Shown: positions 18,340-28,100 of the stretch, one piece after another | How the letters are laid out: each line of letters begins with the position of its first letter | How positions within the stretch are numbered: the first letter of the stretch is position 1 | Assembly: GCF_009882985.1 (NCBI RefSeq) | Contig: NZ_WTUZ01000019.1 | Coordinates: 1-34,142, forward strand | DNA from: Paenibacillus silvestris | GTDB lineage: Bacteria; Bacillota; Bacilli; Paenibacillales; NBRC-103111 | Direction: 5' to 3' | DNA: 34,142 nucleotides | Position numbers and translations under genes: made by a program | Notes under the pieces: model-generated | Database searches by the model: none | What the model was told of the DNA's origin: nothing | Seen by the model: only the letters and a program-made list of their open reading frames with translations

Positions 18340-18879
18340 TTAAGTTGAGTAAATCTCTGGTTTCAATATGCCGATAAATGGAAGGTTACGGTATTTCTCT
18401 GCATAATCCAGACCATATCCGACAACGAACTCATCTGGAAGCACATAACCTGCGTAATCAGGTTCGAGTTCAACGGTTCTGCGTGCCGGTTTATTAAACA
18501 GCGCAACGACCGAGATCGTCTTCGCATTGCGTCGCTCTAGCACATCAATCAGATAACTCAGCGTTAAACCGCTATCGATAATGTCCTCCACGATAAGAAT
18601 GTGCCGTCCTTCTACGGGAACATCAAGATCTTTGATAATCTTAACGACACCGGATGACTTCGTGGATTGACCATAGCTCGAAACGGCCATGAAGTCGAGT
18701 TCCAATGGCACTGTAATTTGCTTCACAAGGTCAGCCATGAAAATAAAAGCTCCCTTAAGCACGCAAATGACCAATGGATTCTTGCCTTCGTAATCTTTGG
18801 AGAGTTGCTCTCCTAATTCTTTAATCTTCCCTTGAATCTGTTCTTCACTGTAAAGAACGTCTTGAATGTCGCTGTACAA
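18340..18879 (-). CDS. hpt: Hypoxanthine(-guanine) phosphoribosyltransferase
   Basis: Salvages hypoxanthine and guanine to IMP and GMP using PRPP. The 179-residue protein has the PRPP-binding signature [13 protein letters not shown], the N-terminal [16 protein letters not shown], the catalytic-loop segment [13 protein letters not shown] and the C-terminal [17 protein letters not shown]. The start codon is TTG at 18879 with AGGGGG at good spacing and no better in-frame alternative close by. In B. subtilis the same enzyme lies between tilS and ftsH and is known as hprT. The 70-bp gap from tilS has no clear terminator, so the two are probably co-transcribed. Confidence 0.95.
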   Translation of the reverse strand: MYSDIQDVLYSEEQIQGKIKELGEQLSKDYEGKNPLVICVLKGAFIFMADLVKQITVPLELDFMAVSSYGQSTKSSGVVKIIKDLDVPVEGRHILIVEDIIDSGLTLSYLIDVLERRNAKTISVVALFNKPARRTVELEPDYAGYVLPDEFVVGYGLDYAEKYRNLPFIGILKPEIYST

Positions 18880-18949
18880 GGATGAACCCCCTAGTTTATA
18901 TTATGAATCCTTATAAATTTACATTCTAGAAGAACGAAATTTACGCATG

Positions 18950-20365
18950 TTACTTCAGCACGAGCTTCAGATGAAGCACACGTTCTGTATCGGGACCGAC
19001 AAGAGCGTGCTTAGACCTACGAAAGCCGGCAATCCAGAGGATTTGTCCGGAAGCATCGACCAGTAACGGGATGACCTCACGCCGACTTATCGGCATTTTG
19101 GCATCAATGAACATATCTTTTACCTTTTTGGACCCGTTTAAACCATACGGTTCCAATCGATCTCCTGACCTGCGGCTTCGAAGTACAAGCGGCAGTTGAA
19201 GTTGATCCAGATCCAAAAATACATCCGTTGCGGATGAGACCATAGCAGTTGTCTCTAATGAATTGATAGGCATCCAAGAGCATAGCAGCTTGGCTTCTAT
19301 TTCCGGCAGGTTCAGCACATCAGTATCGGATCCGATCGCGTAAGCATAGGGCTTCGGCGAAGGAGCAAATGTCTGAAATTGAATGGCTTCATATTCTCTC
19401 ACAATATAAAGGGCATCATCTACCTGCAGTACTTGATTAGAAACCTGATCCTGCAAGATCAGCTCGCGGATACTTTCAATCCGGTTAAATTCCAGCCGGT
19501 CCATTCCCAAACAAAGACAGTTTAATATTAATTTAATCAAACGCCTTTGTAAAGCAACGTGAAGTCCGCCAAAATCACTTCTCTCCAGCCGGCACGTCGC
19601 TTCCTGAAAAGTCACTATCCGGCGTAAAACCTGTTCGGTCTCTCCAGCCAAATAATCATCCTCAGCGCGCATCATATCCGTCAATCGATTCAGTGACTCG
19701 GGAAGGTGTTCATTGTACTGCTTCAGCATCGGCATAACATCCAGCCGAATTTGATTACGAAAGTACTTCCGCAGCTCATTGCTGCTGTCTTTACAATAAG
19801 TAATATGATGCTGAGCGCAATAATTCACAATATCTGCTTTGTATATACGTAGGAAAGGACGAATCAGTTCCACTTTTTTTTCGCGCCTGCGTTCCGGCAT
19901 GCCGACAAGCCCAGATGGGCCTGTTCCTCTGAGGATTCTCATCATAACTGTTTCCGCTTGATCATCGGCATGATGCGCTAATGCAATTCGCTGAGCCCCG
20001 TAATCGGCAGCAACTTGATGAAGGAATTCATACCGTTTCTCACGCGCGGCTGCTTGTCCATTCAATGATGTTTCCTCTATATAAGCCGGCACATCGATAA
20101 CGCCTATTTCACAAGGGAGATTCAGTTCTTTGGCTAGCTCCTTGACAAAAGAGGCCTCCGCATCCGATTCTGCACCCCTGAACTGATGATTCACATGAGC
20201 TACTACTAACTTCCAGTTGAAACTGGTCGTAAGTGCAAAAAGGACATGAAGCAACGCCACAGAATCAGGTCCACCTGAAACCGCAACGACGACGACATCT
20301 CCCGAATCCGCCAACTTCTCTTCTGTCACTCGCTGCCGCACCTTGGCGACAAGATCGATTTCCAT
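18950..20365 (-). CDS. tilS: tRNA(Ile)-lysidine synthetase
   Basis: Converts cytidine 34 of the CAU-anticodon tRNA-Ile to lysidine so that it reads AUA. The 471-residue protein has the N-type ATP pyrophosphatase loop VAVSGGPDSVALLHV (SGGPDS at 30-35), HVNHQFRGAESDAEASF, LAHHADDQAETVMMRILRG and RNQIRLDVMPML, followed by the TilS C-terminal substrate-binding domain (about 375-470, RSRRSGDRLEPYG and KKVKDMFIDAKMP). GGAAG precedes the ATG. It lies 40 bp after the kinase gene. Confidence 0.96.
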   Translation of the reverse strand: MEIDLVAKVRQRVTEEKLADSGDVVVVAVSGGPDSVALLHVLFALTTSFNWKLVVAHVNHQFRGAESDAEASFVKELAKELNLPCEIGVIDVPAYIEETSLNGQAAAREKRYEFLHQVAADYGAQRIALAHHADDQAETVMMRILRGTGPSGLVGMPERRREKKVELIRPFLRIYKADIVNYCAQHHITYCKDSSNELRKYFRNQIRLDVMPMLKQYNEHLPESLNRLTDMMRAEDDYLAGETEQVLRRIVTFQEATCRLERSDFGGLHVALQRRLIKLILNCLCLGMDRLEFNRIESIRELILQDQVSNQVLQVDDALYIVREYEAIQFQTFAPSPKPYAYAIGSDTDVLNLPEIEAKLLCSWMPINSLETTAMVSSATDVFLDLDQLQLPLVLRSRRSGDRLEPYGLNGSKKVKDMFIDAKMPISRREVIPLLVDASGQILWIAGFRRSKHALVGPDTERVLHLKLVLK

Positions 20366-20405
20366 TCTGTCTTCCTTTCCGACTTGCCCGTTCCCCTAGT
20401 AATTA

Positions 20406-21317
20406 TTAATTCAACCAATACACATAAACAGTAGCAGCAAAAATAAAAATGGAGGCGGCGAAGCAAATTTTCAGCCATGGCATTTTCAGAGCGGGCTGTG
20501 TAAGCTTTTTGCCCGAGATCAGCTTTTTCCAATAGTTAAAGGCTTCTTGCGACGTAGTAAATTCGCCTTTCAAAGCTTTATGTAGAAATGGCGCGATCTG
20601 GGCTGCCACTGAATTTTCTCGCATAATGGCCGTAAGTTGATCCACATCTCTGTTCTGAGGGAGCATTTTGTTCATAGCTGAGAAGCGTTTGCGCTGATCG
20701 AGCGATTTTAAAAGTAAAATAGCAAATGAAAATAAATCATAGCTCTCTTCCGCAACCCGCTCCCCCATATTCCAGTAGCCGCGGTCGTACACTTCTGTTA
20801 GTTGCTTAATCGCTCTGCCCTTCGGTGTCACCCCGCCAAAATCAATGAGGTCCACGTCGCCATACTTGGATACGATCATGTTCTCAATTTTCAAATCTCC
20901 AAACACATAACCGCTCTTATGGATCTCCGTCAGCTTTCGAAGCAGGTTTGAGCCAATAACATAGATCCAATCCTGCCCGCGCTTATGTATAAATTGAGAG
21001 ATCATCATTCCATCGATATACCGCATGACATAGAAAGATATATCTTTCCCGCGAACCTTCATATCATCTGCATCAATTAAGAAATTCTTAAAGGAAGTAT
21101 CTGTGAGCGATATGGCGAGCAGCGAATTAATCTCCGATTGGTGATCAACCGTTTCATGTCCTGCTTTTAAAGCAAATCTTGCCGTTCCTCTTCGTACGAG
21201 AACCACAACACCGTTAGAGCCAGCACCTAATAAACGTTCGACCACATAACTGCGGCCGTTCCATTTGCCTTGGATCTCTGCCCCTGGACGGAAAGCTTCC
21301 TCATACCACGTAGTCAC
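20406..21317 (-). CDS. yabT: Membrane-anchored Ser/Thr protein kinase, YabT-like
   Basis: A 303-residue Hanks-type kinase in the place of B. subtilis YabT, a sporulation- and DNA-linked kinase. The glycine loop is GAGSNG (31-36), the ATP lysine K51 in FALKAGHE and its partner probably E62. The catalytic loop is GDLKIEN (140-146, with D141, K143, N146) and the metal-binding DFG is at 159-161. The residue before G140 is Phe, where many kinases have His-Arg or His-Gly. There is a single transmembrane helix at the C-terminus (about 284-302) and no external sensor domain, so the kinase faces the cytoplasm. The GTG start overlaps the VWA gene by 17 bp. Short for a full kinase, as YabT is. Confidence 0.9.
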   Translation of the reverse strand: MTTWYEEAFRPGAEIQGKWNGRSYVVERLLGAGSNGVVVLVRRGTARFALKAGHETVDHQSEINSLLAISLTDTSFKNFLIDADDMKVRGKDISFYVMRYIDGMMISQFIHKRGQDWIYVIGSNLLRKLTEIHKSGYVFGDLKIENMIVSKYGDVDLIDFGGVTPKGRAIKQLTEVYDRGYWNMGERVAEESYDLFSFAILLLKSLDQRKRFSAMNKMLPQNRDVDQLTAIMRENSVAAQIAPFLHKALKGEFTTSQEAFNYWKKLISGKKLTQPALKMPWLKICFAASIFIFAATVYVYWLN

Positions 21318-22023
21318 TCAGCATCCCATCCTCGGTTGTTGGTGCGACAGGTTTCTCCGTCACGAACTGCAGCGTCTGCAGGAGCGCCGGACCTGTCGGA
21401 GTCGTACCCTTCATGTTTATTTTATAGAACATCTTGTCTAAATTTGCAAGCTGATTCGTCCAGTTGAGGTCCATCTCCAGCTCTTGGTCTCTCGTTTTGG
21501 TTGACGGAAAGTGAAATACGGCTAATTCGCTCTTGCCACTGCGGGCTCTAAGACTTAGCAGAAGATCATGAATAGCTTCTCTCACTGCTGCAAGCTTAGG
21601 CTTCATACTAGCACTAGCATCTATTAAAAGCGCTACGCGAAGAGAAGTAGTTTCGCTCATGGAGTCGATCACCTGCACGACCTCAGCTCGCTTCTCTGGC
21701 GGCAACTGTTCTAGTTGATTAATCCCTAGAATACTTTGCAATTCTTTGCCTACCGCATGCTGGATCGTGGTCGTTACGGTTTTGCGCGTCATCATCTGCA
21801 CCGTTTGGGACAATTGGACCGAATCGACAATCCGACTCATCCCTCCGCCTGCTGCGGCAATCTCACGAATCTCCTCCGTGCCTAGCATGCCTAGCTCCCC
21901 TTGGTCGACCACACCTATGACATTTACAGTTACGCCCTCTGTATGCGCTTGTGCAGCCGCTATGACTGGACTCACACCAACATTCGAACAACCATCTGTG
22001 ATTAACAAAATTTGTTTCATCAT
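21301..22023 (-). CDS. yabS: VWA-domain protein, YabS-like, with apparently permuted motif order
   Basis: A 240-residue protein in the position of B. subtilis YabS, overlapping the kinase gene. It has no signal peptide or membrane segment, so it is probably cytoplasmic. The metal-site motif DASAS (135-139) and the following GTTPTGPAL (206-214) are in the C-terminal half. The segment that normally comes last in a VWA fold, LLITDGCSN then VNVIGV and EIREIAAAGGG, is at the very N-terminus (6-62). ATG ATG start with AGGGAGG upstream. A role together with the kinase is inferred only from overlap and conserved adjacency. A terminator hairpin for the upstream giant gene lies about 100 bp before it. 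Confidence 0.85.
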   Translation of the reverse strand: MMKQILLITDGCSNVGVSPVIAAAQAHTEGVTVNVIGVVDQGELGMLGTEEIREIAAAGGGMSRIVDSVQLSQTVQMMTRKTVTTTIQHAVGKELQSILGINQLEQLPPEKRAEVVQVIDSMSETTSLRVALLIDASASMKPKLAAVREAIHDLLLSLRARSGKSELAVFHFPSTKTRDQELEMDLNWTNQLANLDKMFYKINMKGTTPTGPALLQTLQFVTEKPVAPTTEDGMLSDYVV

Positions 22024-22121
22024 GACATTTGCCTCCCTAGCATAAGGAAAATTTGCTCTCTAGCAGTTTATCTCCTAGTTTTTCCATTTTTGAGAGGCTC
22101 TAATCATCCTGAATTGTAAAG

Positions 22122-22161
22122 AAAAGAAGCAGGATGCCCCATGGGGTATCCTGCTTCTTTT
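22122..22161 (-). terminator. Rho-independent terminator of the giant SLH-protein gene
   Basis: A 17-bp inverted repeat with one mismatch (22124-22140 and 22143-22159), AAGAAGCAGGATGCCCC against GGGGTATCCTGCTTCTT, and a 2-nt centre. The minus-strand transcript continues TTTTC. It lies 5 bp after the stop of the giant gene. Confidence 0.85.
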
Positions 22162-22165
22162 GTCA

Positions 22166-25100
22166 TTACCAGAGCGGCTCAGGTATCAGCTTGGTTAATG
22201 TTTCTGAGCCATCTTCATTACGTTTGTATTCATGCGTATTGGCGCTTTCCTCTACTTGCTCGAAGCCCCAATAAGACGGGGAGACGTCAGGGAAAGACTG
22301 ACTGGCATTTTTCAGTGGACCGCGGTGCAAGAGACGATTAATCATCGTAACGGCTTCTGCACGAATCATAGCTTGTCCTGGTTGGAAAGAGCCGTTTGGA
22401 TATCCGTTAATGATGTGATAACGGTAAATTTCCTCGATCTCATTCTTCGCCCAGTGCGTAGAAATATCACTGAAATGAAGATTGTTTGAAGCATCTGCTT
22501 TCAAGTTCAGGTAACGGGCTATAACGGCCGATAGCTCGGCACGCGTAATCGCCTTATCCGGGCGGAAGGAACGATCCTCGTACCCACCAAATAAACCAGC
22601 TCTCGTAGCAGCCTCAATGTACTCACTGCCCCAATAAACGACTGGTACATCTGGGTAGAGCACCTCCCCTTTCACTGTACTGCGCAGATTCATAATCCTT
22701 GCGAAAATCGCCGCCACTTCCGCACGGGTAATATTGCGCAGCGGCTTAAATTCCAGATCAGGGTATCCCATGATATATCTCGTGTGTTTGCTATCCTCAT
22801 AACGATTCGAGAACAACATCACTTGAAGAGTAGACTTATCGTCTTCCAGGTGTACGAGTGTCGTCTTGCTAGAAATCGACGCTTCGTTCGTTACATTTTG
22901 TTCCGCTTTAGGAAGAGCGCTGGACAACACTTTCACTTTGTAAGTCAGCGACCCTTTTCCATTCGCTGCCAAGTCACCGATTGTCCACGTGATCGTATTT
23001 CCGTTCACGGATCCGCCTGCTACGTCAGCAACCGTCGTGTAGGTAGGAATTTGTGCAGTAACGAGAACTCCCTGCGCTAATGTACCTGTTTTGTTGCTGT
23101 ATTCAACAGTAAACGTGATTTCTTGGTCTTCCCCGTAATTGGCTTTATCCGAAAATAAATGTACAGATAAGTCTGTTTGACCAGGCAGAACAACACTGCC
23201 ACCTAAGTTGCCACTGTCGGATGACTCTGGCTGCATCTGCAAATCGTGTCTAACGATTGCATACTCGACGGATATCGTCGGACTGACATATGTCACATAC
23301 CCCGGTTTCGTCACGCGCACATAGTAATCCGAAGTCGAGAAGACCATATACGCGTAATCCCCAGCAGCATCTGTGTTCTGCGGGTTCTTATTTTCGTTTG
23401 GCTGGAAGCCTGCGAGAATAGGAAGGGGTACCAAGGTGTGCTTGATTTTCCCACCGGTTGCGTTCCTAGGTGTATCAGCATAGTACAGCTCAACATGCGC
23501 ACCTTCGATTACAGCACCTGTAGCAGCATCCGTTACCTTGCCATAAGGGTCAATTAGCTCAAGCGCAATGTTCAGTTCGCCATCGCTGCTGATCTTCAGC
23601 TTCGACAGCTCCCCTTGCGCGTTTTCATTCAGAACAATGAATGCGCCCGGCTCTACTTCGTAGCTAATTTCCACTTTGTATTCTCCTTGCGTCAGACCAT
23701 TCATACTGAACGTTCCGTTCGCTTGAAGTGGAGCGTTTGAAATTTCATGATTCGAGTTATCAAGCAATCGAACCCTCATCTTGCTCGTCATATTCGTCGG
23801 GAATACGCCGACACTCTGATCGTCGTTGCCCAGCGCAATAAGCCCGCTGGCCCCTTTAGTAGGCCTAAATTCTTCATGTCCCGCTCCAGAAACCGCACCT
23901 GCCGTTATCGTTTGTGTGTAGGTGATAAGCTGGGTGTGTCCGCCGATTTGAACAGGTTTCGTAATTTGCATTTGATAATCGACGCCTCCGCGAGGGATCG
24001 CGATCTTGTAATAACCTTGGTACGTATCTTTCGTAACCGTATAAGCTTCGCCGGTAAAGTCAATGTCGGGGTTCGCATCAAAATTCGCTGTAATGACAAC
24101 ATGAGCTCCGTTAACCGGCGTTACAACGCCATCGATCATCTCGGTTACAGTCCCTACGATACTTGCCGGTTCAAAGGTCATGATAATTTGCGCTTTGGCA
24201 TGCAGATCGCGCGGGCTATCGTCAGCAATAGCCTGAATCGGGAACCGCTCGGAGATGATCCCCTCGATGACAGCGGACTTGAACGTTACCTTTGCTTCAC
24301 CTTTTTCATTCGTGATAGCCGTTGAGCCACCCACGAAAGTGCCCACAGGAGCACTGAAGTTCACATGAACATTCGAAAGCGGTTGACCTGTTTGATCCAA
24401 TACGACAGCCGTTAAAATAGTAGTGGACTGCCCATCGCCAACGATGCTGCTAGGATCAGCTTTTAAGACTAAACGATATTGGCTGAGCTCAGCATCTACG
24501 ATAACTTGGTTGCTTCCAACTGTGCTAGGTATAGCGTAGAATGTCTTGCTTGCCTCTGCATAATTCTCAGCTTGCACCACGATGCTGTAGCGTGCTGCCG
24601 GACGTTGTCCGAAATTATATCCACCACTTGCATCTGTTGTTGTTTTCGCGATTTCTACATGACTAGCATCTTCGTTGTATAAGGTAACGATAGCGCCAGC
24701 AATTGGCCGTTGGTCACCAGCATCTGTAATGGTACCAATAATTTCAATCGCATTCTTCACCGTAAAACCATTATTGCCGCCAAATGCGCCTGCAGGTGCA
24801 TCTGTCTGGATATCATGACCGCCGATTGCCGCATCATACCCTATAAAGGTTAATTTGAACGACTCTGAAGTAAGATTACCCAGAATATCGTCTGGTAACC
24901 GTGTCAGCACGTTTTTCCATTCTTTATGACCATCTGTGATGAATGTATCCGGGTTCGTCAGCACGAATTGAATGACTTCGGAATGTGAGCCATGGAGATA
25001 GACAGCTTCCACTCGTTGCACATCGTTGGAGCTAACGGCCGAAAGCTTCAAAGGATCGCCTGGTGCAAGCACCGGCTCTGTCCATGGCGAACGCGGCTGG

Positions 25101-28100
25101 CTGCCTGCCCATCCGTCAAGCGGGTCCCCAACAACGTAAAGCTTATCTTGAATGCTCTCTTGGTTTCCGCTCCCGATGGCTGATGCCTTCAAACCGATCA
25201 GATGCGGATGATCGTTGTCATAAGGTGTTCCTTCCGGAACATGAACGACAAGCTGCAGCGCCTGCTGCTGTCCGGCATTCAACGTGAAGCCTGGAACGCC
25301 GCCTTGATTCACATCCGGAGAAATGAACGTCCATTTCCACTGCCCTTGATCGAATGCCCATGTAGCTACCACTTGGCCATTAACGACCACATCCGTAGCA
25401 AATGGCGTGTTCACTTCAAGCTTGAAGAGATCTACACCGGCTCCCGTATTCGTAACTATGTGCGGGAACGTTGCCGCTTGTGCGGCCTTCACGGTTTGAT
25501 CCGGAGCTGTATTCAACGTGTGCTGTCCAAGTACAACCGCGTTGATTAAGTTCGAGCTCAGCTCCTCATACTGCTTCCCGCCCTTCGAAGGGAGAGAGTA
25601 ATATTCGTTCAAGGTATAGCGAACGCCATAAACCGAGCTAACCACGGTTGCGTTATCCGCTTGTACTTTAAATTGTAATTCACTACTGCTGCCGGGCTGA
25701 ATCGGCATGCTTTCCCAAGTCAAGTCATAAGTAGATCCGCTTACTGTAGCTCTAGGATCTGCCCAACTGATATGAACACCTGTTGGAAGCTGGATTGCCG
25801 TGAACGGGTTAAACGCGGTGCTCTGCCCGTTATTCGTCAGTTTCATGGTGAAGAGAAGCTCTTCACTCGCCGTGTCGAACGGAATGGAACCGTCTGGACG
25901 GGCCGGCTTGACGCTGCTTAACAGTAGGGAGATGTCCGGTTGCACGACGTTCACAGACAGCATCCCGGCCGATATTGTTCGAGGGGCGCCTGCCGTATCC
26001 GCTGTCTGATAGTCAAGCTTCGGTGTGAACTGAGCGAAATAAGCGCCAGTTGGTCCATCCGTTTTCAATCTTGTAACAATTTGATACTGCGCGGATGGAA
26101 CCGTCGGACTGGCATCCCCTGTGATTTGACTGAGAGGATACTTATTTCCAACTTTCGGAATATCAGTAATCGAGCTGCCATCGACCTTACCTACCGAAAT
26201 GATTTCCTGTTGAACAAGCCCTGACAACGAATCAAGATTTACATGATACGAGGTCGTATTGAGCGGCTGATCTACGCTAAGGAGATAGGTCACTTCATCC
26301 CCAGGGCGCACCGTAGTCGTGCTGTTGTTCGTCGATTCCTTGATCGAAGCCGATACCGTCAACACATCTACAGAAAGTACCTGCGGCAAGGAAACTACAG
26401 GGGTGTAAATGGCTACCGGTGTGGTCTCCCGGGACTCGTATCCGGTTATTTTACCGTTAATCGTAATACCTGTCGTCCCTGGCACGACTTCTGGCTTCGT
26501 AGTGACAATGAAGGTCACTTTCTTCTTACCGCTTACAGCAAGATCGGAGAGTGCAGACCATGTAAGTGTGTCACCACCGCTAAGGGAGCCGCTGTCGGAG
26601 ATCGAACCTGGCTTCACGTTCAGTTCGCTTGGCAGCTTGACTTCTACCGAAGGCTTGTAGGCTGTCGCGTTCCCAACGTTATTCAGTTCAAACTCAACTG
26701 TAATCTCAGTGTTGGTCTTGGAAAACTTCGTATCGGCAATCGCTACCGGATCAATCGTTAATTTCGGCTGCATAATCGCAATGCTCGTTACGGCATCAGC
26801 CGTTTGCGCTGGATCGGAGCCGCTTTGCTTATGCCATTTGGCCACTGCCGTAGTTTTGTACGGAACTACTTCACCTGAAGCGAAAACACCTGCTTTTGCT
26901 TGCACTTGAAAAGTGTATGTGAGGACTTTAACCCCTGTTGAGGCGTCAGTCTCTGAATTATTTAAAACTTTGGTAAGCTTGTTTCCTGCAACCGTAAAAT
27001 TGCCAGGATTCGTTATGCTAAAGTTACTTCCAAGGGAGTCGACTACATCTTCGACGACAACGTCGTACGCTATCGTCCCATCAGGAATAGTCACTTCAAC
27101 TTGATAGTCGACGGTATCTCCTGGACGAATCTTAGAGATATCGCCGCTGCTAGTCGCTGTAATGACATTCGTAATCGTGACTCGTGGAACCTCAACCGTA
27201 GCTAAGCCCGCCACATAGTCATATTTGGCACCGCCAGCAGGCAGACTGTAGTAGTCTCCAGTGGAAGCTTGAATGCTTTGCGTTGATCCTGACCCCTTGA
27301 CGTTGTCAAGACGGGCAGTGAATGTGTAGGTTTGCTCGTCATTATTAGCAAGCACTAGCACTTCCGGGAACGTCCTTGTAAGCCCGGTGGCCGTCCCGTC
27401 ACCAGACTCGTAACTAAATCCTGCTGGCAGAGTTACTGTCGGTGTAAAGTTATAGGCCGGATTCAGCCCCTTGTTCTTTACCGTGACGGTATAGGCTTTG
27501 GTGTCGCCCGCTTTCATTGATGTTGTACTAGGCGTTAAGTTAATCTCCAGCTGCGGCGCTTTAATGGTCACCGTAGGCTTTTCCGTGTTCTGAACGGATA
27601 AGCTTTTGTTTGAACCAGATGCTTCTGCGTTCCATCTGAAGGTAGCGCCGGACGATTCACTTACCGATGTACCGGCATTAATCTTCTTCACATTGGCTTT
27701 AACATAATACGTGTATGTCGCGCCCGGTACCTCTGCCATTCCAGCAAATTTAATGTAGCCCGCTGTTGACGTATCGACAGTTAGCGCTCCCGTCCCCGTA
27801 TCTGTTTCCGAATCATAACCCGTGTACGTTGCTAAATAAGCTTCATTGCTTGGTATTTCAATTTCAACCGACGGTGAATAAGCCACATTATTGGTCGGGA
27901 CTTTCACTTCCACCTTGTAAACGACCCAGTCGCCAGGTTTCAAGGAAGTTTTCGTACCCGAAGTATCTTCAACCGTCTTCATAATCGTCGGTCCGGCCGC
28001 TGTCAGCGTGGTCGTCGTTATCTCTTGCCCACTATAAGGACGATTGATAACTCCAGCTGATGTATTATTTTGCCCATAGTAGGTCCAGGTCGCATCTTTA

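Noticed and set aside
23747..24325. A 192-codon plus-strand open frame opposite the giant SLH gene
   Set aside because: The opposite strand codes for continuous, recognisable domains, and this frame has no ribosome-binding site or family features.
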